Assembly: GCF_036373705.1 (NCBI RefSeq)
Contig: NC_089855.1
Coordinates: 50,594,329-50,658,328 of the forward strand
Source of the DNA: Amia ocellicauda
Taxonomy: Eukaryota; Chordata; Actinopteri; Amiiformes; Amiidae
DNA length: 64,000 bases
Reading direction: 5' to 3'
Shown here: in pieces, positions 19,930 to 30,861 of the stretch
Layout of the letters: the number at the start of each line of letters is the position of its first letter
Numbering within the stretch: position 1 is the stretch's first letter
Notes under the pieces: model-generated
The model's database searches: none
Seen by the model: only the letters and a program-made list of their open reading frames with translations
Told to the model about the DNA's origin: nothing
Made by a program: the position numbers and the translations under genes

Positions 19930-20601
19930 TTATTTCCTTTTCTTTAGCACATACACTGCCGGCCAATCGGGCGGGCACAAACCTGTTCTGAGGCGAAAGT
20001 CTTCTGGGGTTTGTGCTTTTAAGTCCACAATCAAGTACCCGTAGGGTTTTTTGGTGGCATCCTCAAATGCCTCCAAAAAGAATTTGGTCTGGTTAGGGTA
20101 CATTTGACGAGCCAAGACGGTGACCTGTAGTTTATCTCTGGGGTTTTTAAAAAGAATTATATAATTGGCATTTAAATTAATAGTGCGGCTTTTTTTACCT
20201 TGAAAAAATAGATTTTGAACTAAATAAATAATACTTAAATTCCTATGATGAGTGTACTTTGTGAAAGCTTTTTCCACTTCACTGTTGTCACCGGCCTGCT
20301 CCATCAGGTCATCAAGGATCACTAGATTAGTTTGTCCGGGCGGGAACAGGTCATCGTCACACAACGAGGCGGGGAGACCTTGCACAAATTTCAGATTATT
20401 TTTTTTTGATGCCAAATCATCGTAGAGAGGTTGCCAGCAAGAGTAACACCACACTATGTTGTCAAGAGCTTGGGACACGGTTGCGTCCACATCTTCTATG
20501 ATGTTCTTTATAAGATAGCTCTTACCCGAATTGGAGGGACCGGCTATAATACAGGAGAAAGGGTGTTGAAGTCTGTTATCAAAACCACTGCTAATATCCA
20601 T
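19930..20601 (-). CDS. Packaging ATPase (A32/FtsK-HerA type)
   Basis: A 223-residue genome-packaging motor ATPase. Walker A is GPSNSGKS (residues 21-28). Walker B is LVILDD (93-98). YLVQN (126-130) supplies the sensor Gln/Asn typical of the Polinton and poxvirus A32-like group. The short length, with the P-loop close to the N terminus, is normal for this family. It is predicted to pump the linear genome into preformed capsids made of the hexon- and penton-like proteins encoded on the other strand. Its first 11 bases overlap the end of the polymerase gene, suggesting joint expression. Confidence 0.93.
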   Translation of the reverse strand: MDISSGFDNRLQHPFSCIIAGPSNSGKSYLIKNIIEDVDATVSQALDNIVWCYSCWQPLYDDLASKKNNLKFVQGLPASLCDDDLFPPGQTNLVILDDLMEQAGDNSEVEKAFTKYTHHRNLSIIYLVQNLFFQGKKSRTINLNANYIILFKNPRDKLQVTVLARQMYPNQTKFFLEAFEDATKKPYGYLIVDLKAQTPEDFRLRTGLCPPDWPAVYVLKKRK

Positions 20602-23600
20602 AAGGCAGAGTGGTATAATCAGTCTTCAACACTCTTTTATTGTACACCACCCTTAACCGTTTGTTTAGTGATCTATTTTCCAATGTGTACCCCTTTTTAT
20701 TGTGATAGATCTGATTTCCGGCTGTAATAATCTCGCGAGGAGGCGCGTCTTTCTCGGTTACAAAACTTTGTACCAGGGTCGTCAGAGACTTGATGTTAAT
20801 GAGCTTGTTGTTACAATGGTTCAGAGTGAAACCCTTAACTTTCATACAGGTCTTACCCGCAGCCGTTCTGTATGCGTAAGTCTTAGGACCCCCTGAAACA
20901 AACTCCACTATGTGGTCCTGAGGATCTAGCTCGCTCGTTAACTCCCCAAGGTAGTCCCCGAGGGGAGGGACCCAATCCCCTGGCCTGGTGACAAAGATTA
21001 CAGAGTCAGTATCATGATAGAGCGTGCGTTCCTGCAGCTGATCCATTAAGTTGTACAGTTCAAGCCGGGCGTAAGCCGTGGTAAAAACCGCTATGAAAAC
21101 ATTAACGTTTCCCTGTTTGGTGGGGAAATCTTTAGGGGCCCTCCACTGGACCTGTGCCACGTGGTCATTTAAGAATTGAAAGTGTGATACTGCATGTTGT
21201 TTGGAAAAGATAAATTCTATAAACTGTTCAGGGGTTTTAATCAAGGTTGTGTTTAGACGGTTATTTCTTTCCCCAAACTTACCCCACAGACTGTTTAAAA
21301 TCAGTTTGGACATTTGTCTCTTGGCGGGGTTTACAGTTATGTTCCCCGGCTCTAGACGGATCCCTTCCTTTTCAAAATATTGCTGAACGTACCGCTCTTT
21401 GGCAGCGGAGTCAACACACCATGAGGGATAGCCCGATGCCTCCTGTTTCCCTTTCAGATGGGTCATAATGTACTCAGCAAAAAGAGTATCAGATTTTTCA
21501 GAAAAATGCCAAACCTCATACACCTTACCGACTCTGTAACCTTTCTCCACCGCCTTGTCAAGCTCAATGCTACACCAGACACCCGTCAGCGCTCTCTCGT
21601 CATCACTGTGCAGACAAGAGGTATTTTGATTTTCAGTTTCCACACACGTTCTACACAGAGGGAACATCAATTTTCCCGAACACCTGTAAGGCAACACGGG
21701 TAGGAACAGCTCACGAGGAGGGTACATGGTGACTTTGATCAAACCAAAGTACTGTCCGATTTCGAGAAAGTCACGATAAACAATGGTTGGATGCCCCACC
21801 GGGTACATTTTGGTCTTGTTGACATAAGGGTACAGACTGGTGAAATCATAGTAATCTACTCTCTCACCCTCCTTTACCTCATAATGTAAACAGAGGGCGT
21901 TGGTACGACCCCCAAATAACGCATCCCTGGGCTCTAGACGTTCAGGAAAGTCCAAGGTTTCCATAAACCGTTGTACCTCCACATCCTGTTGCTTCAGGGT
22001 CGTCCACGCGTGTTCCCAAATCACCAGTACATTCAAACCATAGGTGTTTTTTAAAGTTTCAATTCGTTCCTGGAAATCATAGTACATATCACCGCAGAGT
22101 TTTTGTGTTACGGGGTTAAAGGTGTTTGGGTCGAAGCACTGAGGACAGCCATGGTAAATACAACCAGCAAACTCATAAGCGGTACGCCGCCCGGACACGT
22201 CGCTAAAACCGTCTAAGTAGTAAGGACCCATTTTGACTTCCCCTTGATTTAAAGCATGTCTGATGAAGATGTTATCCCGGGCACTCAGATATTCCAGCCA
22301 CTGTATGGAGACAGTCGAAAAGTTCTTTTGTCTAGCACGATAGTTGTCAGAAGTGGTGTCCGCTATAGTGTTTTTCTGCAAGAAATTGGATCGATACATT
22401 TTCATGCAGAGAGACGCTATGGTCACACTTTGCAAAGGGTCGAGACCCGACGTGTTGATAACCTCGGTGCGGAAACGCAAACAGGCTTCTTTAAGGATCA
22501 CCACATCATTTTTACAATAAGCGGCCATCTCTTCTCGGAAATCAAAAACACCCCCCTTAACCGTATTGTACCATTTAAAGAATTCCTCCCTCTCATGAGA
22601 CATCATAGTATCAACCCCATAATAAGAGGCGGGCGGGTAGGACCCTCGATAATTTTGAGTGTCCTTAGTATTAAAAAAATGGCAGAACCAACCTTTCTTC
22701 TGAGCCTCAAAACCCAGAGCTTTAGGCAAAGCGCTCAATTTCATGGGGAGGAAATTTAACGAGTCTATGTAACGTTGGTTGAAAGCCTCGTTGGTGAAAC
22801 ACATGATCTTGCTACCCTGAGCTATTATTTTTGGGGTCACCCCATTTTCCACCAGATACTTCATCAATATGTAAGAATCATAACCCTTAGCATTGTGGGC
22901 AATAAATGTGTAATTGAGGTATTTTGGACCGCGATACCGCGTAAAGAAATCCCTGACACAACTCTCACCGCTAGCTGACCACTCACAATCCAACATGTCA
23001 ATACAGTGTATATAATTAGCAACATGGACCCCGTTTTCTTGCCGGCATTCAAAATCAAAAAAGACATACCGGTTGTGCGGCGGCTCCTTTTTAACCGGCT
23101 GAATAAAGCACTGGTGTTCAGACCCCGGGGTTAAATCCGCATTACAGATCCTACATCTCGGTTCCAGACATTTGTGTGGTTTAACCTCATGAAAACGGTA
23201 CTGGAGGCAACACTGCGGGCAATATTTAGTTTGATCACAATAACTCAGTTTTTTAACCCCCTCAGCAGCGGCCCTCTGCACCTTATGTTCGGAAAAACAG
23301 AACGCGGAGAGACAAATCCTTAAGCAATCTTTACATCGGATGGTAGGGGCCAAACCCTTACGACATTGCGGATTGAAACAGACGTTACAGTAACCGTCAC
23401 AGCGGTGCTTAAGCTTATCATTGAAGGCCTTATAACACCAATGACAAACATACGAACAACCCAAAAAAGCCGTCAAACTCTTTATTCCAAAGTAATGACT
23501 ATCACTTAGGAAGAGAAACAGTGTCTGTGTATGGGTTTCAGGATGTGTCTGAAATTTCACAAATACTTCCTTTACCTCACAACGGTACCACACAACAATT

Positions 23601-24628
23601 TTTAAAGACAACAACTCCTCAAACATGGCAATGTCTGAAAAGGCAACCATCTGTTGAGAGTTTAAGCCGGCCCTCTGATGAAGCATTAAAGCCTCTTGCA
23701 TAGCTTGGGGTTCAGGCATGTCGGGGGTGAGTAGTTTTATTAAACTGTAAGCAAAACAGAGCTTATTGTCCCCATTGGAACTCACCACTAATTGCCTGAG
23801 CTTGTTCCTAATTATGTCGTTCTTCAAGCATTTCGACAGTCTTCTAAGCGCCCCACCCTCAGGGTTAGGAACCACATTCATTACCAGAGACAGACTTTCA
23901 TCAGCTAAGATGGATGCGTTACTTTGCAATAACGCTTCGATTTTAGCCAGAAATTCATCAACATCTAAATTATCTCCACTCAGCATTACAGATAGGTTGC
24001 TAAACAAATCATCCCCTCTGAGTTCTAACTGTACAACATCTCGAGGTCTGACCCTTTCAGCAACCTGTTCAAGCATGTTTTGCAAGGCCTCGTGTATGTT
24101 GACAAATATTTCTGCATAATTGTCACAATTTAAAAGTTCTGCAAAATTAAAACGCTGAATCATTTCAAAATTGTTATAGGCCGGTCTATCTATAATCACG
24201 GGATCACTGGTACTTTTGGACACATCATCATTTTGAACAAAGCCTTCAACCCCTACATTCTCACAGAGCATGTCATCCACAGCCTTATCAGTCTCAGAAC
24301 CCTCCACATTCCGAACACCCCCACCGCTGACATCTACAAAACCCCCTTTTTGAGGAGGCTCATTTAAAGCCTGTAAAAGTCCTTCAAAGATATCCACCCG
24401 GTTAATGTCAAGACCCTCCTCTATAGTGACGGCTGCTTCTGCCGCCGTACTGTGTTCTAATTGTCTCAAATCATTTATAATAGGGGCAGAATTTGGTCGG
24501 GGTAGCGTCTCCAAAGCCTCCACCATTTCAAACAAATCGGGGTGAACTAGGGGTTGAACCTCTATAAGCGCTACCGTTGGGAGGTGGTTATTTAGATCAT
24601 TGACCATCTGTAACAGGTCGGGGTTCAC
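20591..24628 (-). CDS. Protein-primed family B DNA polymerase
   Basis: 1,345 codons, the replication enzyme. Counting from the first codon, residues 1-340 are acidic and unrecognised, and 390-510 are rich in Cys/His pairs (several CxxC) that should form zinc fingers. The 3'-5' exonuclease motifs follow: D525-F-E527, N579...Y583-D584 and Y704-x3-D708. The polymerase motifs are DFTSLYP (D928), K1108-x3-NSLWGKFG and YHDTDS (D1206, D1208). This set, with long linkers, fits Polinton PolB, which primes from a protein at the genome ends. The frame opens with GTG, overlapping the previous small frame by four bases; the first ATG is codon 8, so the start is unsure. Residues 1-14 echo the end of the upstream 67-codon protein. 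Confidence 0.96.
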   Translation of the reverse strand: MNPDLLQMVNDLNNHLPTVALIEVQPLVHPDLFEMVEALETLPRPNSAPIINDLRQLEHSTAAEAAVTIEEGLDINRVDIFEGLLQALNEPPQKGGFVDVSGGGVRNVEGSETDKAVDDMLCENVGVEGFVQNDDVSKSTSDPVIIDRPAYNNFEMIQRFNFAELLNCDNYAEIFVNIHEALQNMLEQVAERVRPRDVVQLELRGDDLFSNLSVMLSGDNLDVDEFLAKIEALLQSNASILADESLSLVMNVVPNPEGGALRRLSKCLKNDIIRNKLRQLVVSSNGDNKLCFAYSLIKLLTPDMPEPQAMQEALMLHQRAGLNSQQMVAFSDIAMFEELLSLKIVVWYRCEVKEVFVKFQTHPETHTQTLFLFLSDSHYFGIKSLTAFLGCSYVCHWCYKAFNDKLKHRCDGYCNVCFNPQCRKGLAPTIRCKDCLRICLSAFCFSEHKVQRAAAEGVKKLSYCDQTKYCPQCCLQYRFHEVKPHKCLEPRCRICNADLTPGSEHQCFIQPVKKEPPHNRYVFFDFECRQENGVHVANYIHCIDMLDCEWSASGESCVRDFFTRYRGPKYLNYTFIAHNAKGYDSYILMKYLVENGVTPKIIAQGSKIMCFTNEAFNQRYIDSLNFLPMKLSALPKALGFEAQKKGWFCHFFNTKDTQNYRGSYPPASYYGVDTMMSHEREEFFKWYNTVKGGVFDFREEMAAYCKNDVVILKEACLRFRTEVINTSGLDPLQSVTIASLCMKMYRSNFLQKNTIADTTSDNYRARQKNFSTVSIQWLEYLSARDNIFIRHALNQGEVKMGPYYLDGFSDVSGRRTAYEFAGCIYHGCPQCFDPNTFNPVTQKLCGDMYYDFQERIETLKNTYGLNVLVIWEHAWTTLKQQDVEVQRFMETLDFPERLEPRDALFGGRTNALCLHYEVKEGERVDYYDFTSLYPYVNKTKMYPVGHPTIVYRDFLEIGQYFGLIKVTMYPPRELFLPVLPYRCSGKLMFPLCRTCVETENQNTSCLHSDDERALTGVWCSIELDKAVEKGYRVGKVYEVWHFSEKSDTLFAEYIMTHLKGKQEASGYPSWCVDSAAKERYVQQYFEKEGIRLEPGNITVNPAKRQMSKLILNSLWGKFGERNNRLNTTLIKTPEQFIEFIFSKQHAVSHFQFLNDHVAQVQWRAPKDFPTKQGNVNVFIAVFTTAYARLELYNLMDQLQERTLYHDTDSVIFVTRPGDWVPPLGDYLGELTSELDPQDHIVEFVSGGPKTYAYRTAAGKTCMKVKGFTLNHCNNKLINIKSLTTLVQSFVTEKDAPPREIITAGNQIYHNKKGYTLENRSLNKRLRVVYNKRVLKTDYTTLPYGY

Positions 24629-24828
24629 GGTAAGTCTGGTAATTCACATTCTATCGGTGGTGATTGGGGGTTATTTAAATCATTTATCATTTGTAATAGT
24701 TCCTGGTTCATTGGGACATCAGAGGAGTTCACAACAGGGCCGAGGGTGTTCTCTCGGGAAGGTCTTTTTGGGGCCCTAACTTGTTCATAATCCTTTAGTT
24801 TGTGAGTTCTTTTACCAAGTCCGGACAT
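24625..24828 (-). CDS. Small basic/acidic protein upstream of PolB, 67 aa
   Basis: Starts with ATG after a T-rich stretch (an A/T-rich run on the coding strand). It has a basic first half (GKRTHKLKDYEQVRAPKRPSR) that looks like a nuclear signal. Residues about 40-53 (MNQELLQMINDLNN) are nearly the same as the first 14 residues of the polymerase frame. Its stop shares four bases with the polymerase opening codon, a layout seen in both copies. It could be a separate small protein or a leader governing polymerase translation. No function is known to me. Confidence 0.55.
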   Translation of the reverse strand: MSGLGKRTHKLKDYEQVRAPKRPSRENTLGPVVNSSDVPMNQELLQMINDLNNPQSPPIECELPDLP

Positions 24829-24891
24829 TTTTTTTATTTTTTATTTTTCCAACAACCCACAATAGTAAGGCGTTTTGTATCTATTAAAACA

Positions 24892-26927
24892 TTAAATACG
24901 GTACAATTTGTTAGTAAGGGTATTAATAAGGGTGTTTTGGCTCTCTATCACAAGGTTTTGCCCCACTAACACAAGTCTTTGATTTAGTAACAAGGTATGT
25001 AGCAACTCATGCCGACCTTCAGGAAGTAGCTCCGGGGGATGGTGTCCTGGCTCAGCTGCAAAGGATGGTCGCTCCGGTAAATCTCGGTCGAAGGAGGCAG
25101 GGAGCGAGCGTATACTCACGGACGGAGACCAAGAAGGCCTTTGCGGTGACACCCTGGCCAATCGCGGTGTACTGTTCAGCGTTTCTGTAGCCAAGAAACG
25201 GGGCTGGGGGGACGATGTTGAAACCAGTCCGTCGTTGGGTGGTGTGTCAACCCTGACTGACGGCGACCCCTGAGGTTGTTGGTTGCCTGTATTTGTTCCG
25301 CCCGACAATGCGGCGGGCTGAATCTGGATTGTTGAATTACCCCCAGAAGGCTGTGGCCTGAGTAGATGTTGGGGGGTCTCCAAGACCACCGTGGGGGATC
25401 CTCTCGGTGATCTCTCCGGGGAAGATGTTTGATCCCACTTAGACGGGGTAATTGTCCTCAATAGCTCATCCACAGAATGACTATCCCAAGAGTCTTGGGA
25501 AGAATAAAAATATACATTACATTTACATCTTTAAACGGCGACAGAAATCAAACTTAAAACAACATATCCAGGACCTTCAAAACCTTTAGCTTTTTTAGAC
25601 CTTTGAAAATAGGCTTAGACATTCACTACAACGCCTTATTATTTACAGACAATATATTTATTAGGACTTGATAATAAATGTAAAACAGAGAAGCCTCTGT
25701 AAATAAACTGTTTCTTAAATGTAATATTGTTAATAAAACACTTTTTATACACACACACACCACATTTCATTTTTAAACGAACCTTCCAAGTGTAAACGCT
25801 TCCTGATCCCGGGACTTCCTGTTTCACAAACGTTTTCACGATCTGTTTAAATATTAAATACAATGAACACCTTCAAGCCTTTTCCTACAGCCACTTTAAA
25901 ACAGAAGTATAATTGCGGGAGATAAGCCAAACAACTTACTAAAACCTTTCGGACAGCTTTACTTCCTAACCAGACGGTCGGGCAATCGGTCATTTCTAAA
26001 CACATGCCCCAGAAACAAGCCTAGACCTGTCCGGACTTCTAAAGATCTTTCCCAGAACCCCCAAGACCTACAGGAAATGGGCACCCCTCGCTTAAATATT
26101 AGCCCTCAACGGGCAAACAAAACCCTTTTAAAAACATTAAAGTTTGAAAGATCTTACTTACCTCCAAAGAATAATCGTTTCTTATGTTTTTCAGCTGGTT
26201 TAGCTTTTTGCACTTCTGTGAAGGTAAGAGACATGTTTAACCTTTAACCACCCCGCTTTATAAAAAGCTTTAACCTCTTACAAGCGGCAGATATATACTC
26301 ACCGCTATCAGATACAGGGGCTGACGGCCTTTCAGATTCTTGAAAGGTTACGGTTCTCGAAGGTAAAACTAAACAAGCCCTCGCTGTGGAAGGCCTTTCG
26401 TTGTCTCGAACCACGTTTCTTAATACTGTTAGAAAGGATATTTTTTTAAATTAACAAGACGGGCCTCAAACATCTTACAGAAACGTTATACAAACAAACA
26501 GGGGTTTAGTTCTTACCCGGTCGGCAGACAGCCTGTCTAGGGACAACCACTTCTCTTGGTTGATCCTCGGAGACATTAATCACAGGCCTTTCGATAGTTT
26601 CTGTGTAATTAAAGAGACCGCCATTAATATATATTAAAACGTTTTCATAACTCTAATGAGCCGCTTCAAAACACAACCACACACCCATACTTAAGAACCC
26701 TTGAGCGCAAACACAAAAATCGTACCGTCGTTGTTCCAGATGATCTCCTCAGCGTTGGGAATTAACTCCTGTTGACTGGCTGAAAAATAATTTTACAGAA
26801 CTTAAAACAGATGTTATAACCTTATTTACAATACATGCCCACAACCCGCTCTGAGTCAATGAAAATAATCTGAAGACTTACCTAAAAACTCGTTTAAATC
26901 GAAGTCGTTGATGTTGTCCGTTGGACA
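24892..26927 (-). pseudogene. Spliced right-arm gene, copy A (incomplete)
   Basis: Same gene as in copy B at 49723-51758, which shows the full exon set. Here the long last exon is 24892-25493 and internal exons lie at 26162-26215, 26303-26425, 26517-26600 and 26726-26779. Intervening stretches carry GTAAGT/GTGAGT-like donors and pyrimidine-AG acceptors. AATAAA-like runs at 24831-24850 could end the message. This copy is counted as broken. Confidence 0.6.
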
Positions 26928-27022
26928 AATCACGCCCACCAATTATGACGTAGGAATATTAATAAGCTTAGGGCATACGTCATAACAAAATAGGCCGCGC
27001 CCAAAAAACCCTACTATCTACT
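26928..27022 (-). repeat. Right inverted terminal repeat, copy A (short)
   Basis: About 95 bases pair with the outer part of the left repeat, ending in CCCTACTATCTACT. It includes two of the CRE-like sites. Confidence 0.88.
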
Positions 27023-27028
27023 CCTGTA
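27023..27028 (+). repeat. Right target-site duplication of element A
   Basis: CCTGTA, matching the left CCTGTG at five of six bases. It is followed by TGGTGCATTTTC, the normal unit sequence. Confidence 0.8.
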
Positions 27029-27319
27029 TGGTGCATTTTCTCTCTCTCTATCTGTGATTAAATCCTTACTTATATACATATGTCCATGAACGTTTCTGGT
27101 AACTCATGTAAATCACATCACACGACGGGCAGTGATCTTTTCGGTCACTTTGAAAGTTTTGCTCATGACAATCCTTTTCTATTGCGGCACGATGGCTGCC
27201 ACCGATGAAGGAAAGTCGTCCGCAGTTGGCTGCAAGCTTGCCTGAAGCGCAGGAAAGGACTTACTCGCGACGTGCCACTTAAAGACTGAAGAAGTGGGGG
27301 TCGGCCTCACCGAGAGCCC

Positions 27320-29254
27320 TGAGGATTAGCTCACGTGGTAGAGCGCTCGCTTAGCATTGTAGCGTTATGTTGGGTGTATTTGGATAAGAGTATTTGGGCT
27401 CTGAGCTGAAGCACTGATCTAAAGAAAACCTCTCCCCCCGAAAGTTATCAGATTCCCTTAGCTCATCAGCTTGGAAGTGGTTTGCATCAAAGTGACAGTT
27501 TTGGGGAGGATGGCACCAAGAAGAGGCCAAATAGTTTGGAATTCTGCTATGAGATGTCTGGAGAAAGGGGCCTGTAGGTGATAAAAACTCTTTGAAGTGG
27601 ACGAGAGCCGAAATCCCGACATAGAGCTACGAACCCAGGCCAACCGGCATTTCCAAAAGATGGCATGGATTGACATCAGTCATAAATCAAGCCCCCCTCC
27701 AATAGGACACTGGGGGCTGAAACCGAAATCCAATCTCAAAAACTCAAGAACCAATCACCTCTTGATCTGACAGACTATAAGGAACAGCGGACAGTCTTTC
27801 TCGCTCTCTCTCACCTGAACCAGTAACTCGCTGCCACAGCTCAACCTGTAGCTCTGTTGCCAGAACCGGAACCAGAAACCAACTAAGTCTTTGCCGGCAA
27901 CAGAAGAGTTAAACTGGGAGAAGGAGATTGAGCCGTACGAAGAATTCTTTTAAAGGACTTTATTAAATAAAGAACTTTACAGACTGCGCTGCCCACCTGT
28001 GCCCACCTGATCAGTGGAGTTTTACAGCTGGACAATTGACTAAGTCGACTGTATACGAAAGTGTCAGTCATTTAAATAGCTATTTGAGTCTTAAGAAACT
28101 TGACCCTTGGAACAAACACGGCCCTGCTTTCCTCAAAGACTTTGTCTTCAAATAAGTACGGTGAGAGACCCTGCTTGCCAAGAAGATTTTGTGCACAACC
28201 TTGGAGCCTTCAAACCAGTGGAAAATCTGTTTGGAAACGACTCTACTTTCGCGAAACCCCAACTTCCAGGTGTATCGACTGAGTGGAAGTTCTTGGACAA
28301 AGCCGAACCGGACTGCCTTTGTTCCAAACCACACGGACCTCATGCCGTGTGCTGTTATCTGAGCCCGAAGCCAGAGAGGCCTCTCTGCGACGAAGTTCAG
28401 ATAAGTTTAACAGTTTGGAGTTCATGATTCATGACATTTGAGAAATCAATTAGAAATGTTAATCTGTGATTCATAACTCTAGAATGTGTAATATCATTTA
28501 GTTTTCTGAAATATAAATGTGTGTTGCATTAAACTGTTTTGTTGATAATTTTAGAAATAAAATCTGTCAACGCCGAGAAATATCTTCTCATTCCTGTTTA
28601 ACTGTTTAGTCTGAAATTGACACAAGTTAATAGACATTAGATTATTGGTGGCCCTGCCTATCCTTAACCATTGAATAATAATCAGTTAAGGGAAATTGTG
28701 GTAACAAGTAATGATAGGATCTTTCTCGGCACCTAAACGTGAATGAGACTGATATATATATAACGAGAAGTTACCTGACATAAATACTAACCTGCGTAGT
28801 TATTTAATGTCTGACTAATAATACTAACGAGAGACTCACCTTCGTCTTACTAACCGGTATTGTAGTCAATGTGTTTATAACCTTTTTTGTTTAACGATTT
28901 GTGTTATCATATGTGATCCCACGGTCTTTGATTTGGTCACGGAAGTGATTTGTCTTCGATTTGGTCACGGAAGTGATTTGTCTTCGATTTGTTGATCTAG
29001 AGTTTAATTGTAATTAGTTTTTCCCTTTTGTATAATTAGTGTAGTGCTACATTTAGTCTTTGTTTTGAATACATTTGACAATTTATATCTTTGGAATTGG
29101 TGTCTGCGTCCAATTATTACAGAAATTGAGTTCTACAAGATTCCAGGATTCGTGATAAGGTGATACTATAAATTCACTTCTTTAATTGAAATGTATAAGT
29201 GTACCTTACGCTACAGCATGCGAGAGGCGGCGGGATCGATGCCCGCATTCTCCA
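27320..29254 (+). pseudogene. tRNA-Ala(AGC) split by insertion, unit 4
   Basis: The 5' half is 27320-27357, of the T8 type (GATTAGCTC), and the 3' half 29216-29254. The 3' half carries GAGGCGGCGGG in the variable loop, as in unit 2. Confidence 0.85.
27358..29215 (+). mobile_element. Solo-LTR-like element, unit 4
   Basis: 1,858 bases, the longest copy. It holds an extra tandem copy of a roughly 27-base segment around GGTCACGGAAGTGATTTG near 28935-28990. Confidence 0.55.
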
Positions 29255-30259
29255 AGGCCTCAGGTGCTCGTGCCCCGGTTTCGGGGGAGAGTCGCTCACT
29301 TTTCTTGCCGCAGACACAGGCGCAAGGCATTGCCTGTTTGCCGTAAGGTTATCAGACACAACGCGCCGGCGACGGCTGCAGCATTAGCACGCCGGCTGGC
29401 CCTTCCGAAGTTCCCCAAAAACGACCGAGATGCCGCTTCGACGTCGTAACCCCAGGAACGACCGCAAAGGCACTCCAACCCTCAATCTTCCGATCCGAAG
29501 TCAGACCGAAGAGACTGTATGATGTTTTAGATTAAAGATAGTATGCAGACCGAGCAAGTTAGATTTATCGAGCTAGCAAACAGCCATTGAGGCACCTGTT
29601 CGGGACGTACCCTGTAGAAATTCCTGTCAACGATAAAAGGATCAAACGGTGGAGAAAAAGCCCGCAGGATGTTTGTCAAAACTCTGTTTGTGGACTGAAT
29701 GGCTTTCCCAGATTGGCAGGGACTGTTTTTGGTATTGACTGAGGGACAGTTGTAAAAGACAACCTCTCACCGGACCTCTGGCATACACCAAAGAAAGCCA
29801 CCTCACCTCTCCCCCGGATCTCACAAAACACAATCCCCCCCGCCCCCAGGGAAGACAGACCGCAATCGGACTCGGGCTTGATTGGATGAACGGCCGCAAA
29901 CATTCCATGTCATTTTCTTTTAAAGCTTCACTCGTGCTTGTAAAAAACCCAGGTCTCACTGAAAGAATGCCCTGACGTGGTTGCTTCCAAGCTAGCTGGT
30001 TTACAAAGTTCCTTTTCGCTTTAACGATGATTTCCAAGAAGGGAAATAATCTATCTGTAATCTGTCAACACAGGCACCTTCTTCTCCGTTAAGCCACGCG
30101 GTCACCACCAGGAAGGTGAACGCACCAGGCCGACCCGGAGTTTTCGCCAATTCGTCTCCAAGCCTCCCAAGAGGGAACATAAATAGGCCTTATTCGCAGA
30201 CACAGGCCCTCACGCAGGGAGACCACCGCTTCACCGCCGCTGCCCCTGCCAAGGGCCCC

Positions 30260-30331
30260 AGGTCCCACCGAGACTTGAACTCAGATCGCTGGATTCAGAG
30301 TCCAGAGTGCTAACCATTACTCCATGGAACC
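30260..30331 (-). tRNA. tRNA-Gln(CTG), unit 5
   Basis: A mixed allele: acceptor GGTTCCA as in the T11 type, but GGAGTAATGG (A11) in the D arm. A T-stem pair is T-G (CTGAG/CTCGG). Anticodon CTG. Confidence 0.88.
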
Positions 30332-30466
30332 AAGCCCGCTGCACACCTCTTGCCCGTGATGAAGGTTTCTGCTCTACGCACACGTCTCGCTCTGTCGCAC
30401 GGCCAAGTCCAGAGTGAGCCAAGTTACGCCCAGAGTGCTGCATGTGGCGGGTCACTTCCGGAGCCG

Positions 30467-30538
30467 TCCCTGGTGGTCTAGTGTTCAGGATTCGGCGCTC
30501 TCACAGCCGTGGCCCGGGTTCGATTCCCGGCCAGGGAA
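30467..30538 (+). tRNA. tRNA-Glu(CTC), unit 5, partly decayed
   Basis: G19 of the D loop is T (CTAGTGTTCAGG), which breaks the GG that contacts the T loop and weakens the A box. The anticodon stem has a G-A mismatch next to the loop. Anticodon CTC is intact. Probably of low activity. Confidence 0.8.
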
Positions 30539-30861
30539 GGTGGATCTGTTGCTCTTCCCATAGGACCTGTGTGGTGCATTTTCTCTCTCTCTATCTGTGA
30601 TTAAATCCTTACTTATATACATATGTCCATGAACGTTTCTGGAGCTCATGTAAATCACATCACACGACGGGCCGTGATCTTTTCGGTCACTTTGAAAGTT
30701 TTGCTCATGACAATCCTTTTCTATTGCGGCACGATGGCTGCCACCGAGGAAGGAAAGTCGTCCGCAGTTGGCTGCAAGCTTGCCTGAAGCGCAGGAAAGG
30801 ACTTACTCGCGACGTGCCACTTAAAGACTGAAGAAGTGGGGGTCGGCCTCACCGAGAGCCC

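Larger units (their letters stand above)
11989..27022 (+). mobile_element. Polinton/adintovirus copy A
   Basis: A 15.0 kb element with AG...CT tips, inverted terminal repeats, 6-bp target duplication and the full Polinton gene set: PolB, DDE integrase, adenain-type protease, packaging ATPase, major and minor capsid proteins. The two blocks are convergent: plus strand 12290-18755 and minus strand 18934 to the right end. The adenovirus-like virion genes beside a retroviral-type integrase and PolB place it with adintoviruses. It looks nearly whole, with about one or two breaks. It is likely young, because open frames persist and the sister copy B differs by only a few bases per kb. Confidence 0.95.

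Noticed and set aside
22256-22759. 167-codon plus-strand frame within the polymerase gene
   Set aside because: It lies wholly opposite conserved polymerase codons and is best explained as a shadow frame.
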